A DNA stretch of 64,000 bases from Deltaproteobacteria bacterium. Its GTDB lineage: Bacteria > Desulfobacterota > Deferrisomatia > Deferrisomatales > BM512. This document shows, piece after piece, positions 45,577-54,323 of this stretch. A model generated the notes under the pieces. The model saw only the letters and a list, made by a program, of their open reading frames with translations, was not told the DNA's origin and did not search any database. The translations under genes were made by a program, and so were the position numbers. The stretch is from contig PKTT01000009.1 of assembly GCA_002869015.1 (NCBI GenBank), forward strand, positions 61,755-125,754, given 5' to 3'. How positions within the stretch are numbered: position 1 is the first letter of the stretch; each line of letters opens with the position of its first letter.

Positions 45577-46154
45577 GCAAGCTCCCTCCCGCGCGCGAAG
45601 GCGCGTAAATTCAGTTCTAAAAATTTGGGCTTTACGCAAGCCCCAATGGATTCCTTCCAGGCGTCGGCAGGCAGGGTCAAAGCCGTTGACATGGCGCCCA
45701 GGATGACAAGGTTGGCGGCCTGGGGATTCCCCAGACTCCTCGCCTCCTCAACCGCGTCGAAGTATACGAGGTTTGGGAATACCCGCTTTAACCTATCCTT
45801 GGCGTCGGCGGGATAGGTTGCCTGCCCGGTGGAGACGGTGGTGGGAATTATCCGCTGCGCGGAGACCACGGCAAGGCCGCCGGGCTTTAGGAGGTTGTGG
45901 TAGCGTATCGGCTCCACCTCCTCCAGCGAGCCCAGCACGCTGGCTTCGCCCATCGGCACAAGGGGGCTGAAAACCTCCTCGCCGTAGCGGACATGGGCTG
46001 TTACGGAGCCGCCACGCTGCGCCATGCCGTGCACTTCGTTGGTCTTCACCGTATAACCCACCGCAAGGGCTGCGCGGGCTGTTATCTCGCTTGCCAGGAG
46101 GACCCCCTGCCCTCCCACGCCTACTAGGAGGACGCTGGTTATTTCACTCTTCAT
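45573..46154 (-). CDS. iorB: Indolepyruvate ferredoxin oxidoreductase beta subunit
   Basis: 193 residues. GVGGQGVLLASEI near the start and NEVHGMAQRGGSVTAHVRYG are the pyruvate-ferredoxin oxidoreductase gamma-domain signatures. It pairs with IorA to oxidise aryl-pyruvates to aryl-acetyl-CoA. Start is one base after the iorA stop. Confidence 0.94.
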   Translation of the reverse strand: MKSEITSVLLVGVGGQGVLLASEITARAALAVGYTVKTNEVHGMAQRGGSVTAHVRYGEEVFSPLVPMGEASVLGSLEEVEPIRYHNLLKPGGLAVVSAQRIIPTTVSTGQATYPADAKDRLKRVFPNLVYFDAVEEARSLGNPQAANLVILGAMSTALTLPADAWKESIGACVKPKFLELNLRAFARGRELA

Positions 46155-46155
46155 C

Positions 46156-47961
46156 TTAACCCTCCTCTTTAGAGATCGCTTGTACGGGGCAAACCTGCTC
46201 GCAGAGGCGGCAGCCGATGCACAGGAGCGGGTTTATGCGCACGCGCTCCTCCGAGGACTCGATAGCCGGGCAGCCCAGCTTTACGCACTTGCCGCAGGTA
46301 ATGCATACCTCCTCATCTATTAGTCGGCGCGGGCCGATTGGCTTACGCTCCTTTAGCGGACAGGGTGCGCGAGAGATGACCAGTGAGGGCTCGTCGGCGT
46401 CTATCTCTGCGGTAACCGCCTCAATGGTCTCTTTTAGATCATAGGGGTCCACTGTGACTATCCGCTTCATGCCGCAGGCGCGGCCAAAATCCTCTATGGA
46501 TGCCTCTATGGTGGGCTCGCCCATGAGGGTGAGGCCGGTGCCCGGATGCTCCTGATGGCCCGTCATGGCGGTGGTGCGGTTGTCAACGACTATGGTGGTG
46601 GATTTGCCTCGGTTGTATGCCACATCGAGGAGGCCCGTAATTCCTGAATGAAAGAAGGTGGAGTCCCCTACTATGCCGACCAGCTTGCGACTCTCTCCCG
46701 CCTTGTCCATACCGTGCGCGACGGTTACCCCGCCGCCCATGCAGAGGATTGTATCCGTTCTATTAAGAGGCGGAAAGACACCGAGGCTGTAGCAGCCGAT
46801 GTCACCAGTAACTATTACATCGCGCTTTCCGAGGGCGTGGAAGACGCCCCTGTGAGGACAGCCAGGGCAGAGCACCGGCGGGCGGCCCGGGAGACCATCC
46901 TCCTCGGGAAGGTGGGCTGGCTCGGGAAGCTCACGTCCCTCAAGGCGCGCGCGCGTCTCGCGGAGTCTGTCTACGGAGAGTTCACCGATTGGGGAGACCA
47001 CCTCTTTGCCGATGCACTCTATGCCGAGGGCTTTAATGTGCTCCTCAAGGATATTGTCCAGCTCCTCGACGATAAGGAGCTTGTCCACCTTGGCTGCGAA
47101 CTCCCTGAAGAGCTTATCCGGGAAGGGATAGCCGAAGGATATTTTAAGGACGGAGGCCTCTGGGAAGACCTCGCGGACGTATTGGTATGCTATCCCGGCG
47201 GCAACAATACCAAGGGAGGTGTCTCTTAACTCTATCCGGTTGGAGGGAGAGGTTGAAGTCGCCTCGGAGAGCGCTTTTAAGCGATCCTCCACCTCGACGC
47301 GCATCCTGCGGCCCCAAAGGGGCAGCGGCACCCAGCGGGGCGGATTTCGCTCAAAGCCGACCTCGTTTGGCTTTCGCCGCTCGCCCAGGGTCACCATTGA
47401 GCGGGAGTGGCTCACGCGCGTGGTTGAACGGAGAATAACCGGGGTGCGGTAGCGCTCCGATACCTCCATCGCCTCCGCCATCATCTTAACGGCGTCCTCT
47501 GAATCGGAGGGCTCGAAGACGGGCATCTTGCCAAGGCGCGCATACTGCCTGGTATCCTGCTCATTTTGGGAGGAGTGTTGGCCGGGGTCGTCCGCGACGC
47601 AGACGACCATCCCGCCCTCTACGCCGAGGTATGAGAGGGTCATCAGCGGGTCTGCGGCTACGTTCAGGCCGACGTGCTTCATCGTGACAATGGCGCGGGC
47701 TCCGGCCATGGCGGCGCCCGCCGCGACCTCAAGGGCAACCTTCTCGTTTGGAGACCATTCGCAGTAGATATCCTCTTTGTAACCGACCACCGCTTCAAGT
47801 ATCTCGGTGGATGGCGTGCCGGGGTAACCCGTGGCGACAGTAACGCCAGCCTCCCAAGCGCCCCGCGCGATAGCTTCGTTTCCGCTAAGCAGCTCTTGCA
47901 AAACGTACTCTCCGTTCTCTTGTTGAATTTTTACCGTGGCGAACCATGCAGCGACAGGCAT
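46156..47961 (-). CDS. iorA: Indolepyruvate ferredoxin oxidoreductase alpha subunit
   Basis: 601 residues from ATG 47961. GYPGTPSTEI opens the pyruvate-binding domain; the thiamine-diphosphate motif is GDSTFFHSG; the C-terminus has two ferredoxin clusters CITCGKCVKLGCP and CIGCRLCEQVCP. The family usually begins just before LLSGNEAIARGA, so a TTG start at 47901 (with GGAGAG six bases upstream) may be the real one, giving 581 residues. Oxidises indolepyruvate and related aryl-pyruvates with ferredoxin, an anaerobic amino-acid-degradation step. Confidence 0.94.
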   Translation of the reverse strand: MPVAAWFATVKIQQENGEYVLQELLSGNEAIARGAWEAGVTVATGYPGTPSTEILEAVVGYKEDIYCEWSPNEKVALEVAAGAAMAGARAIVTMKHVGLNVAADPLMTLSYLGVEGGMVVCVADDPGQHSSQNEQDTRQYARLGKMPVFEPSDSEDAVKMMAEAMEVSERYRTPVILRSTTRVSHSRSMVTLGERRKPNEVGFERNPPRWVPLPLWGRRMRVEVEDRLKALSEATSTSPSNRIELRDTSLGIVAAGIAYQYVREVFPEASVLKISFGYPFPDKLFREFAAKVDKLLIVEELDNILEEHIKALGIECIGKEVVSPIGELSVDRLRETRARLEGRELPEPAHLPEEDGLPGRPPVLCPGCPHRGVFHALGKRDVIVTGDIGCYSLGVFPPLNRTDTILCMGGGVTVAHGMDKAGESRKLVGIVGDSTFFHSGITGLLDVAYNRGKSTTIVVDNRTTAMTGHQEHPGTGLTLMGEPTIEASIEDFGRACGMKRIVTVDPYDLKETIEAVTAEIDADEPSLVISRAPCPLKERKPIGPRRLIDEEVCITCGKCVKLGCPAIESSEERVRINPLLCIGCRLCEQVCPVQAISKEEG

Positions 47962-48021
47962 TATCGTGCCCGCTTTGCGTTAGGTCAACCCCGCTGTTTT
48001 ATAGTGGTTTTTGTCGTTTGG

Positions 48022-48516
48022 TCAGCCGGAAGTTTTGGATGCGATGGTAAAGAGAAGCTGTCCCGTCTCAACCCCGTTATCCAGAAGGAGGGAGTCGTCA
48101 ATTCCGAAGTCCGAAGGATTCGCTTCCTGATCGAAGGTGAGCTCACCATTCTCCCAGCTGAAAACTTCTTCGGTTATCATCACGTAGAGGGCTTCAAGCG
48201 CCCGCTGGATAGTTTTTTTCGGCACGCCGCAATCCTCGTTGAGGATCCTTCCAATCCTGCGCTTTTTGAACTCCTTTAAGTGAATCTCCATCGCCTTCGA
48301 TATCAGCGCAGGTGTTACGTCACCCGCTGCAAAGAGGATGTCACTGAGGCGTAAATCAACCGATGTCGAGCTCGCCAAAAGGAGCCTCCCCTCTTTGAAG
48401 AGGAATTTTGCTATGTGCCTTCTGCTACTTACCTCAAGCACTCCCCCGGCCTTGTTTGTGTGGATATAGTTGAAGATATCCGGTACGCCGCCATCTTCCA
48501 GCTTCGCCTTAAGCAT
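48022..48516 (-). CDS. DUF4388 (PATAN-type) domain protein
   Basis: 164 residues. The start DGGVPDIFNYIHTNKAGGVLEV with FKEGRLLLASS is the DUF4388 pattern. The domain is common in Deltaproteobacteria and cyanobacteria, next to response regulators and c-di-GMP proteins, and likely mediates protein contacts. No DNA-binding or kinase domain is fused here. It is single on its transcript. Confidence 0.8.
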   Translation of the reverse strand: MLKAKLEDGGVPDIFNYIHTNKAGGVLEVSSRRHIAKFLFKEGRLLLASSTSVDLRLSDILFAAGDVTPALISKAMEIHLKEFKKRRIGRILNEDCGVPKKTIQRALEALYVMITEEVFSWENGELTFDQEANPSDFGIDDSLLLDNGVETGQLLFTIASKTSG

Positions 48517-48598
48517 CGACGCCTCGATTTATTTCCCCGGTTGAGGTTGATCCATCTAAGTTATTTCTTAAAGTCATTGTAATACCCGAGAGGGCGAA

Positions 48599-48632
48599 AA
48601 AAAAGCCCACGCTTTTGGCGTGGGCCCTTTCT
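48599..48632 (-). terminator. Rho-independent terminator after the glycine-zipper lipoprotein gene
   Basis: GCCCACGC and GCGTGGGC pair around a CAAAA-type loop, followed on the minus strand by an eight-base T-run. Confidence 0.9.
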
Positions 48633-48648
48633 AGTAAGCTATCCAGGG

Positions 48649-49167
48649 TTATTCCTGGTCCGGTCTGGGTCTAACTGAACTTTTCTGGTAAAGGCCCCTG
48701 TCGCCCAGGAGCATCGCTTTTGTCGTGCCGTCTTTATCCTCTACGAGCCTAACCCTGTCCCCAGGGAAGAACTCTACGGATATCTCCTGAACCACCGCTA
48801 CGGTCTCACCCCTGTCGAGGTCGATAATGAGTTCGACACCCTCTTTTTGGGTTATCTTTTCCTCTGCAACTGAGCCGCCCACCGCACCAGCGGTCGCACC
48901 CGCGACTGTCGCCAACTTTCTTCCCGCTCCCCCGCCGATGGTTGAGCCGACTATAGCGCCTGCTATGCCTCCTACAACCGTTCCGACAGGCGTCTTTGTG
49001 CCCTCAATCATAACGTTTCTAACATCTACGACGGTGCCGTAGATAACCTTCTGCATCCCTTGGGCCTGACCGCGCCTGTAGTAATCCGGCGACTGCTGGG
49101 AAGCGCACCCAATCGTAAAAATAAGCATCAAAAATGCCAATAAAACAACTTTAACCTTGCTCTTCAT
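48649..49167 (-). CDS. Glycine-zipper lipoprotein (SlyB/Pcp-like)
   Basis: 172 residues. A lipoprotein signal ends FTIGCASQQ. The central stretch from VGTVVGGIAGAIVGSTIGGG to GAVGGSVAEEK is a double glycine zipper as in SlyB/Pal-related lipoproteins, which insert in or line membranes. A C-terminal beta part (VELIIDLDRGETVAVVQE) matches the family. Outer-membrane stress related proteins of this kind are common; exact role unknown. Confidence 0.82.
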   Translation of the reverse strand: MKSKVKVVLLAFLMLIFTIGCASQQSPDYYRRGQAQGMQKVIYGTVVDVRNVMIEGTKTPVGTVVGGIAGAIVGSTIGGGAGRKLATVAGATAGAVGGSVAEEKITQKEGVELIIDLDRGETVAVVQEISVEFFPGDRVRLVEDKDGTTKAMLLGDRGLYQKSSVRPRPDQE

Positions 49168-49255
49168 CCCTAGCGCTCCTTCAATAATTATTAGGCCTTA
49201 AAGTGAAAAGGCCACCCCCAACTACCTTAAACGATACCTCAAGGGTGTTTATTTT

Positions 49256-49284
49256 TAAAGTCCCTCTCTAAAGTCCATTATAAT
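49256..49284 (+). promoter_or_regulatory. Candidate promoter for the App1-like operon
   Basis: A perfect TATAAT at 49279-49284 with TAAAGT 17 bases upstream (a weak -35). It lies about 70 bases upstream of ATG 49352. Confidence 0.35.
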
Positions 49285-49351
49285 ATAGACGCGTAAAGGG
49301 CGGGTATGGAAACACACCGGTTAATATTTAATCTGGACTTTGGAGCTCAAT

Positions 49352-50425
49352 ATGGGCGTTGCTGCTAGTAGGAGCATTGTAAAAACCATTTTTTTCCTCG
49401 TTGCCCTGCTCCTTATAAATTATACACCCAACTCAGCCGCCTCCCCCCTTAAAGCTGACGAAACTCTCCGCCTCTATAGAACTCAGGGCTATCTCACTGA
49501 GGATGGCGGGGAGTGGGTGATCCCACTTCATGGCTGGGTAGGCGAACTTGAGGAGGGCTCAATTCTGCGCGCAACGTTTATCAAATCTTTAGAGGAGTTT
49601 GCCGGGGAGGAGTGGAGCGAGAGTGAACGTGAGCTTTTTGAGGAACGCATAAAACCTTTTTTAGCTGATGATGAGCGCGGTAAAGAGGTTGAGGTGGTAA
49701 TTGGTGGGGTATCTAAGGAAATAGGACCATCATCGCCTGACGGGCATCTCTATGGAGCGGTCAGTGTGCCGGTAGATTCAGTAGATGAGATGACTCAGCT
49801 ATTTGCAAATTCAAATTCGGCCAAGGCCCGTGTCCTCTTGCTGCCACAGAAGGGCCTCTCGGTAGTCAGCGATATTGACGATACAATCAAGATTTCAAAT
49901 GTATCTGACAAAGCGGCGCTTATGAAGAACACCTTTCTCCGCCCATTTCTGGCGGTTGAGGGGATGAGCGCTCTCTACCGCAGTTGGGAGGATAGAGGCG
50001 CCCACTTTCACTACCTCTCTGGAAGCCCCTGGCAACTTTACAGCGTTCTTGATGATTTTATCGCTGAGAACAGCTTTCCCGAAGGAGCCTTTTACCTTAG
50101 GAGAATCCGCTTCAACCCCCTCCACTTGGGCGCCCTCTTCGACGACCCAAAGGAGTTTAAGATCTCCGAGCTTGAAGAGCTTTTTAAGCGCTATCCGCTG
50201 CGCAAATTTGTACTTCTCGGGGACTCAGGGGAGATGGATCCCGAGGTCTACGGTGAAGCCGCAAGGAGACACCCTGAAAGGGTGAACGCTATCTTCATTA
50301 GGGATGTTACGGGTGATGGGCGTGACGGCCAGCGGTATTTAAAGGCTTTCAAGGGGGTGCCTAAGGAGCGTTGGAGGCTCTTTAAAGTTGGCGAGGAACT
50401 ATTAAATGAGGATATTAACTATTGA
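49352..50425 (+). CDS. App1-like (DUF2183) phosphatidate phosphatase family protein, secreted
   Basis: 357 residues from ATG 49352 (a TTG at 49340 is in frame). A signal peptide (about 1-30) is followed by a HAD-type catalytic domain: VVSDIDDTIKISNVS holds the DxDxT nucleophile, and FHYLSGSPWQLYSVLDDFI, LLGDSGEMDPEVYGE are the later HAD motifs. Yeast App1 removes phosphate from phosphatidic acid. Here the enzyme is exported. Its stop overlaps the PLA2-like gene (TTGA). Confidence 0.88.
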   Translation: MGVAASRSIVKTIFFLVALLLINYTPNSAASPLKADETLRLYRTQGYLTEDGGEWVIPLHGWVGELEEGSILRATFIKSLEEFAGEEWSESERELFEERIKPFLADDERGKEVEVVIGGVSKEIGPSSPDGHLYGAVSVPVDSVDEMTQLFANSNSAKARVLLLPQKGLSVVSDIDDTIKISNVSDKAALMKNTFLRPFLAVEGMSALYRSWEDRGAHFHYLSGSPWQLYSVLDDFIAENSFPEGAFYLRRIRFNPLHLGALFDDPKEFKISELEELFKRYPLRKFVLLGDSGEMDPEVYGEAARRHPERVNAIFIRDVTGDGRDGQRYLKAFKGVPKERWRLFKVGEELLNEDINY

Positions 50426-50982
50426 CACATAAATATTTAATTTTACTTATTATATGCTTTATAACAACTGTTCCTGCGCTAGCGGAGGAGAGCGGTGTAT
50501 TATCCCTTGAGCCGGTCGAGAAAATAGCTATGGAGCGTCTGGCAAAAATTCAGGATGATGCGCTGTATCCCGAGCTCCCCTTCTCCTCTGACGGTTGCAG
50601 CGGAGGCCTCTCGGCGGGGTGGAAGACTCTGGCGGAGCAGCTCCCCGCCTTTGCCGAGGAGCTTGGAGAGACAGTTCCCTGGGAGGAGTGCTGCGTGGCC
50701 CATGACCGGCTTTACTGGGCCGGACGCGCCGATGATGGCTACCAAAGGCGGCTCTCTGCGGATAGGGAGCTTCGAAATTGCGTAAAATCTGTAGGAAGAA
50801 GAGATTCCCCTGCCCTCTCGTTACTTTACGATATATCCACAGAGCGCATTGAGGAGATATTCTCACTTGCAGCGGAGGCTATGTATGCGGCGGTCCGTGT
50901 TGGAGGCGTGCCTTGCTCAGGCCTCCCCTGGCGATGGGGTTACGCATGGCCGCAATGCATTGATTTTGATGTGGAGGATTGA
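50422..50982 (+). CDS. Phospholipase A2-like secreted protein
   Basis: 186 residues from TTG 50422, overlapping the App1-like stop. A signal peptide (about 1-21) precedes SSDGCSGGLS and EECCVAHDRLYWAG. This is the pattern of secreted phospholipase A2: a Ca-binding-like glycine loop and the active-site CC-x2-HD-x2-Y helix. The His and Asp of the dyad are present. It would cut the sn-2 acyl chain of a phospholipid. It could also be a PLA2-fold protein with another role. Confidence 0.72.
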   Translation: MTHKYLILLIICFITTVPALAEESGVLSLEPVEKIAMERLAKIQDDALYPELPFSSDGCSGGLSAGWKTLAEQLPAFAEELGETVPWEECCVAHDRLYWAGRADDGYQRRLSADRELRNCVKSVGRRDSPALSLLYDISTERIEEIFSLAAEAMYAAVRVGGVPCSGLPWRWGYAWPQCIDFDVED

Positions 50983-51085
50983 CTTAGCTGTCATTTTACG
51001 TTTTATTTATGGCTAAAGTGATGTAAAAGTCCTGCCGATTCAGTAAAGAATATGATGTCAACCTGCAATTTAACTGGAAAGCTTT

Positions 51086-51445
51086 ATGGCACAGCGCAAA
51101 TTTCCTAGGGTATCCACAGACTTGCAAGCAGTCGCCCTGCTAGGATTGGATGACGCGGTTACCCTTGAGGTCAAACAGCTCTCAATGGGCGGCTGCCTCC
51201 TGAGCAGCGATGACCTTTTTGATACGAGCCGCCTAAACAACCTAACTTTTTCCATACAGGGCATTTCGATAAACGCAGTCGCAAACCCAATCTATTGCAC
51301 CATGCGCGGCTCAAAAGTATTTTGGGGAGTCTCCTTCGCGAAGCTCTCGCCAATTGCAAGTTACTACCTGAATAAATTCATCAACAAGCAGATAGAGCTC
51401 TTCGGAGAGCTCAAAGGCACCTCGCTCTCCCCTGTAAATCGCTGA
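51086..51445 (+). CDS. PilZ domain protein (first of tandem pair)
   Basis: 119 residues, a single PilZ domain. The c-di-GMP-binding RxxxR motif is RKFPR near residue 4; the second motif reads QLSMGG where (D/N)xSxxG is usual. It probably binds c-di-GMP and acts through a partner. Its neighbour at 51624 is a paralogue with the same DDLFDTSRL/M segment. Confidence 0.85.
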   Translation: MAQRKFPRVSTDLQAVALLGLDDAVTLEVKQLSMGGCLLSSDDLFDTSRLNNLTFSIQGISINAVANPIYCTMRGSKVFWGVSFAKLSPIASYYLNKFINKQIELFGELKGTSLSPVNR

Positions 51446-51623
51446 GTATCCCTTCACCTTAAAATCTCGTAAATAATCTGGCAGAAAAAAGAAGTGTGGA
51501 GCTAGTGTTTTTCTATTATACCGATAATATAGAGTTTTTTCTAAAGCAGGTGAAGGGTGCGGTCGAAAAGTAATCAAATGAATCTCATTGTCTCACTTCA
51601 ATTCGACTATTCCCGGATGATTT

Positions 51624-51974
51624 ATGAAAGAACGTAGATACCCGAGGATAGCAACAAACCTCCCCGCTAAAACATCCTTCTCGCAGGGAGCCTCCATTGA
51701 GATGGAGGTCTGCCAGCTTTCCGTTGGAGGATGCAAACTAAAGGGCGACGACCTCTTCGACACCAGCCGCATGGAGAACATATCCATAAAGATTGGCAAC
51801 CGCACCATTGAGGCAAAGCCTCAGCCACTTTACTGCAATATTAAGGGTGACGACGTCTACTTCGGCGTAGCCTTTGAAAAGCTATCCCTTTTCGACACCA
51901 TAAGGCTAAAGCGCTTTATATCAACCCATATTGCCAACCATGGCGCTATCTGGCCCCCCTCTCTAGCCAGTTGA
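51624..51974 (+). CDS. PilZ domain protein (second of tandem pair)
   Basis: 116 residues. RRYPR gives the RxxxR motif; QLSVGG again has Gln in place of Asp/Asn. It is paralogous to the gene at 51086 and probably arose by duplication. The stop is followed by a decayed gene on the other strand. Confidence 0.85.
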   Translation: MKERRYPRIATNLPAKTSFSQGASIEMEVCQLSVGGCKLKGDDLFDTSRMENISIKIGNRTIEAKPQPLYCNIKGDDVYFGVAFEKLSLFDTIRLKRFISTHIANHGAIWPPSLAS

Positions 51975-51980
51975 ACCTCT

Positions 51981-52317
51981 TTAGGGCTCCATGGCGAGCC
52001 TGAATCCTACGTAGAAAGCTCTATAATTAGGTATGGTCCCGCCTCTGTAGGCTACCAATGTATTCATTGTAGAGGTGGCTATCGGTGTGGGGCAGCTATT
52101 GGAGGCATACTTCCACTGAGCCTCTCCGGGGCAAACATGCTCATCTCCGTCGTCGCAGTCGGCATTGTCTGCGAAATAAGCATCAGGCTGGGAAGTTTCG
52201 TATGTCGGTGCTCTCTCCTACGCAGCCAAATGGCTTGCTCTCTTTATAAACCGGCTCAGCTGAAGCGTCTCCGTAAAGATCCCCATCGTGGTCAACGTAC
52301 CAGGGTAAATGCTCCAT
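51981..52317 (-). pseudogene. 3' remnant of a secreted FGE-sulfatase-type protein
   Basis: The minus strand encodes, in two frames, WYVDHDGDLYGD with SKPFGCVGES, then (after a shift near 52200) DAYFADNADCDDGDEHVCP and YRGGTIPNYRAFYVGFRLAM before TAA 51981. The first two match the Asp/Cys repeat of secreted deltaproteobacterial proteins, and the last the C-terminus of formylglycine-generating-enzyme-like domains (RGG, GFRLA). The N-terminal majority is missing, so it is a fragment. Confidence 0.6.
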
Positions 52318-52337
52318 TCCGGGTGGCAAATTAATTA

Positions 52338-52371
52338 ACAAAAGGGCCATAGATAACTATGGCCCTTTTGT
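52338..52371 (-). terminator. Rho-independent terminator after the secreted repeat-protein gene
   Basis: AAAAGGGCCATAG and CTATGGCCCTTTT form a perfect 13-base-pair stem with a four-base loop. Confidence 0.9.
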
Positions 52372-52393
52372 TTCATGTGTAGGAGATCTTCAG

Positions 52394-53962
52394 CTACCTC
52401 CAGATAACTTCGGCTTCACCCTGGAGGTTTACGCCGCTGTGGGTCTTTGCAGTAAAGATATTTGAGGTTGTATCTATATCCTCGGTTCGGAAAGAGAGTA
52501 CGAGATCGCCAAAACCATCTTTATCAAGGTCTTTGAAGAGCATGTGCGGGACGCCAGTGATACCCCTGTGGGAAAGCTCGGCACCTGCAAAGCGGATAGA
52601 AGCGGGGTCGATATCGGCTGTGTCCAAATCTTCATTGCCGAAGACCGCTACGTCGAGGAGCTTGCCCTGATTGACGACGACTTCGGGGTGCTTGTTGCCC
52701 GGCTTAACATCTACCTCTACGGCGATGAAATCGCCGGTTGAATTTGAATCCTCACCAAGGCGCAGCACATAGCCGTAAAATGAGTTTTCCGGCCAGGGGC
52801 CGAATCGCTTGCCGCCACAGCCAAGATACCCTCCGTCGGTCTCTTTTATCTGATAGAAGTAGGTATTGAAGAGCCATTCGTTGCCGTCGTCATGGATGAG
52901 AATCCACTCCTCGGCTCCGGTTGAGTCAACTTTGCGCAGATAACGCTCCGTCGCAATAATCGCCCCTCCATCTGAGAGCCTCGATACATTTCGAACGTGT
53001 TGCGTCGATGGCTCATCAATTATAGCGCTATCGATAAGCCCCTTCTTGTTGACGCTCATAAGTACGGCCTTGGTCGGGGAGCCGGTTTTAAAGTAGGTTG
53101 CGCCGATATTAAAAACGCCGCGCCCCATATCCAGCATCGATGTGATGTTTGTTGTCTGTGGACGCTCGGTCTTTGTGTACCAGGTTAATGCGCCGGTTGA
53201 GTCGAGCTTGCGAAAGGTAAAATAAGTGGGCGCAGTGTAGCCGCCGCAAATGAGGAAGCCGCCATCGCCTGCGGAGGCTACCGCCATTAGCCCCTCGCCG
53301 TAATTGCCGCTGTCGTAGATATCGTTCCACGACAGGGCTCCATCCGCATCGACCTTCGCAACGGCAGGCATGAAAGCAGCATATTCGCTGCCATCTTTTT
53401 GAGTCATCACAGCATAGGCTGAGCCGACAACGAGAACGCCTCCGTCATGAGCAAGCGCTAGCCCAGAGGTGCGCTCAAGAACGGCGGGGTTGAAGTAATA
53501 ACGCCACTCTTCATCGCCAAACGCGTCGACTTTGACGAGGAAGCTGTTTCTGTAGGCGAAGGTAACCGGGCCATCGTAGGGAAGGTTCCCGCCGGAGATG
53601 GTTGCGCTGCCAAGGAGAAGCGCGCCGCCGTCGAGGGTAGCCGCTAGGCCGACTAGTTCATCGTTGTATTCGGTGCCGTAAAAGCCGACCCACTCCTCAT
53701 AGCCGGCTGCATCAAGCTTTACAGCCTGGAGATCGTACCCGCTGCCCGCTGAATTGAAGGCATCCCCTGCGGATAGAGCGCCGCCGTCAGGGGTTGGCTC
53801 CACAACTTCCAGGAATCCGTGCCAAAGGTCGGGGTACTGGAGAGAATATTCCCATAGCGTAGGGGGCGGCTCAGTTGCCTCAGCTGTTAATGGAGCATAG
53901 GTGATAAAAGATGTTGCCAATAAAGGCACAATAAAGAGATAGCTAAGCCTCAAAAAGCTCAT
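52394..53962 (-). CDS. Secreted repeat protein (beta-propeller-like) with C-terminal domain
   Basis: 522 residues from ATG 53962 (a longer frame from 53995 is unlikely). A signal peptide (about 1-28) is followed by six or more repeats with the pattern DGG(A/G)L..G, then K.D..G.E.W, as in secreted PQQ-like or delta-60-type repeats of myxobacteria. A C-terminal domain has DVKPGNKHPEVVV and DLDKDGFGDLVLSF, common in secreted proteins. Predicted function unknown; probably at the cell surface. Confidence 0.75.
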   Translation of the reverse strand: MSFLRLSYLFIVPLLATSFITYAPLTAEATEPPPTLWEYSLQYPDLWHGFLEVVEPTPDGGALSAGDAFNSAGSGYDLQAVKLDAAGYEEWVGFYGTEYNDELVGLAATLDGGALLLGSATISGGNLPYDGPVTFAYRNSFLVKVDAFGDEEWRYYFNPAVLERTSGLALAHDGGVLVVGSAYAVMTQKDGSEYAAFMPAVAKVDADGALSWNDIYDSGNYGEGLMAVASAGDGGFLICGGYTAPTYFTFRKLDSTGALTWYTKTERPQTTNITSMLDMGRGVFNIGATYFKTGSPTKAVLMSVNKKGLIDSAIIDEPSTQHVRNVSRLSDGGAIIATERYLRKVDSTGAEEWILIHDDGNEWLFNTYFYQIKETDGGYLGCGGKRFGPWPENSFYGYVLRLGEDSNSTGDFIAVEVDVKPGNKHPEVVVNQGKLLDVAVFGNEDLDTADIDPASIRFAGAELSHRGITGVPHMLFKDLDKDGFGDLVLSFRTEDIDTTSNIFTAKTHSGVNLQGEAEVIWR

Positions 53963-54323
53963 GTTCGCGCCCCCTTGAGAAACGTGCACCGCCATGGATG
54001 GATATAAAAGATAATAACATCTTTCACATATACTTTACCAACCAACTAAAAGTTATAAATAAAGAGTTAATAACCGAACTTCTCGGGTATCCCCTTTACT
54101 CAACACAGAGGTAAAGAATAACAAGGCAGTGCTTCTGCTGGTGCGCATAAATATATATATAAATTCACCTATATTAACGTTTATATCCATGATACTCTTT
54201 AGTTCATAAGTCTTTTCTGATTTTTCACTAAAGATGTATTTTGCTCTTTTTTGGAGTTGCAGTTAAATACAGGCAAAAGGGGTCTGGCGTTATTCTCTGT
54301 CCATCTCCTTTCAGGGGTAAAAT
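53963..54323. other. AT-rich intergenic region between divergent genes
   Basis: About 360 AT-rich bases between the start of the secreted repeat protein (minus) and the diguanylate cyclase (plus). It must contain both promoters; no c-di-GMP riboswitch pattern or ORF of note was found by eye. Confidence 0.4.
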
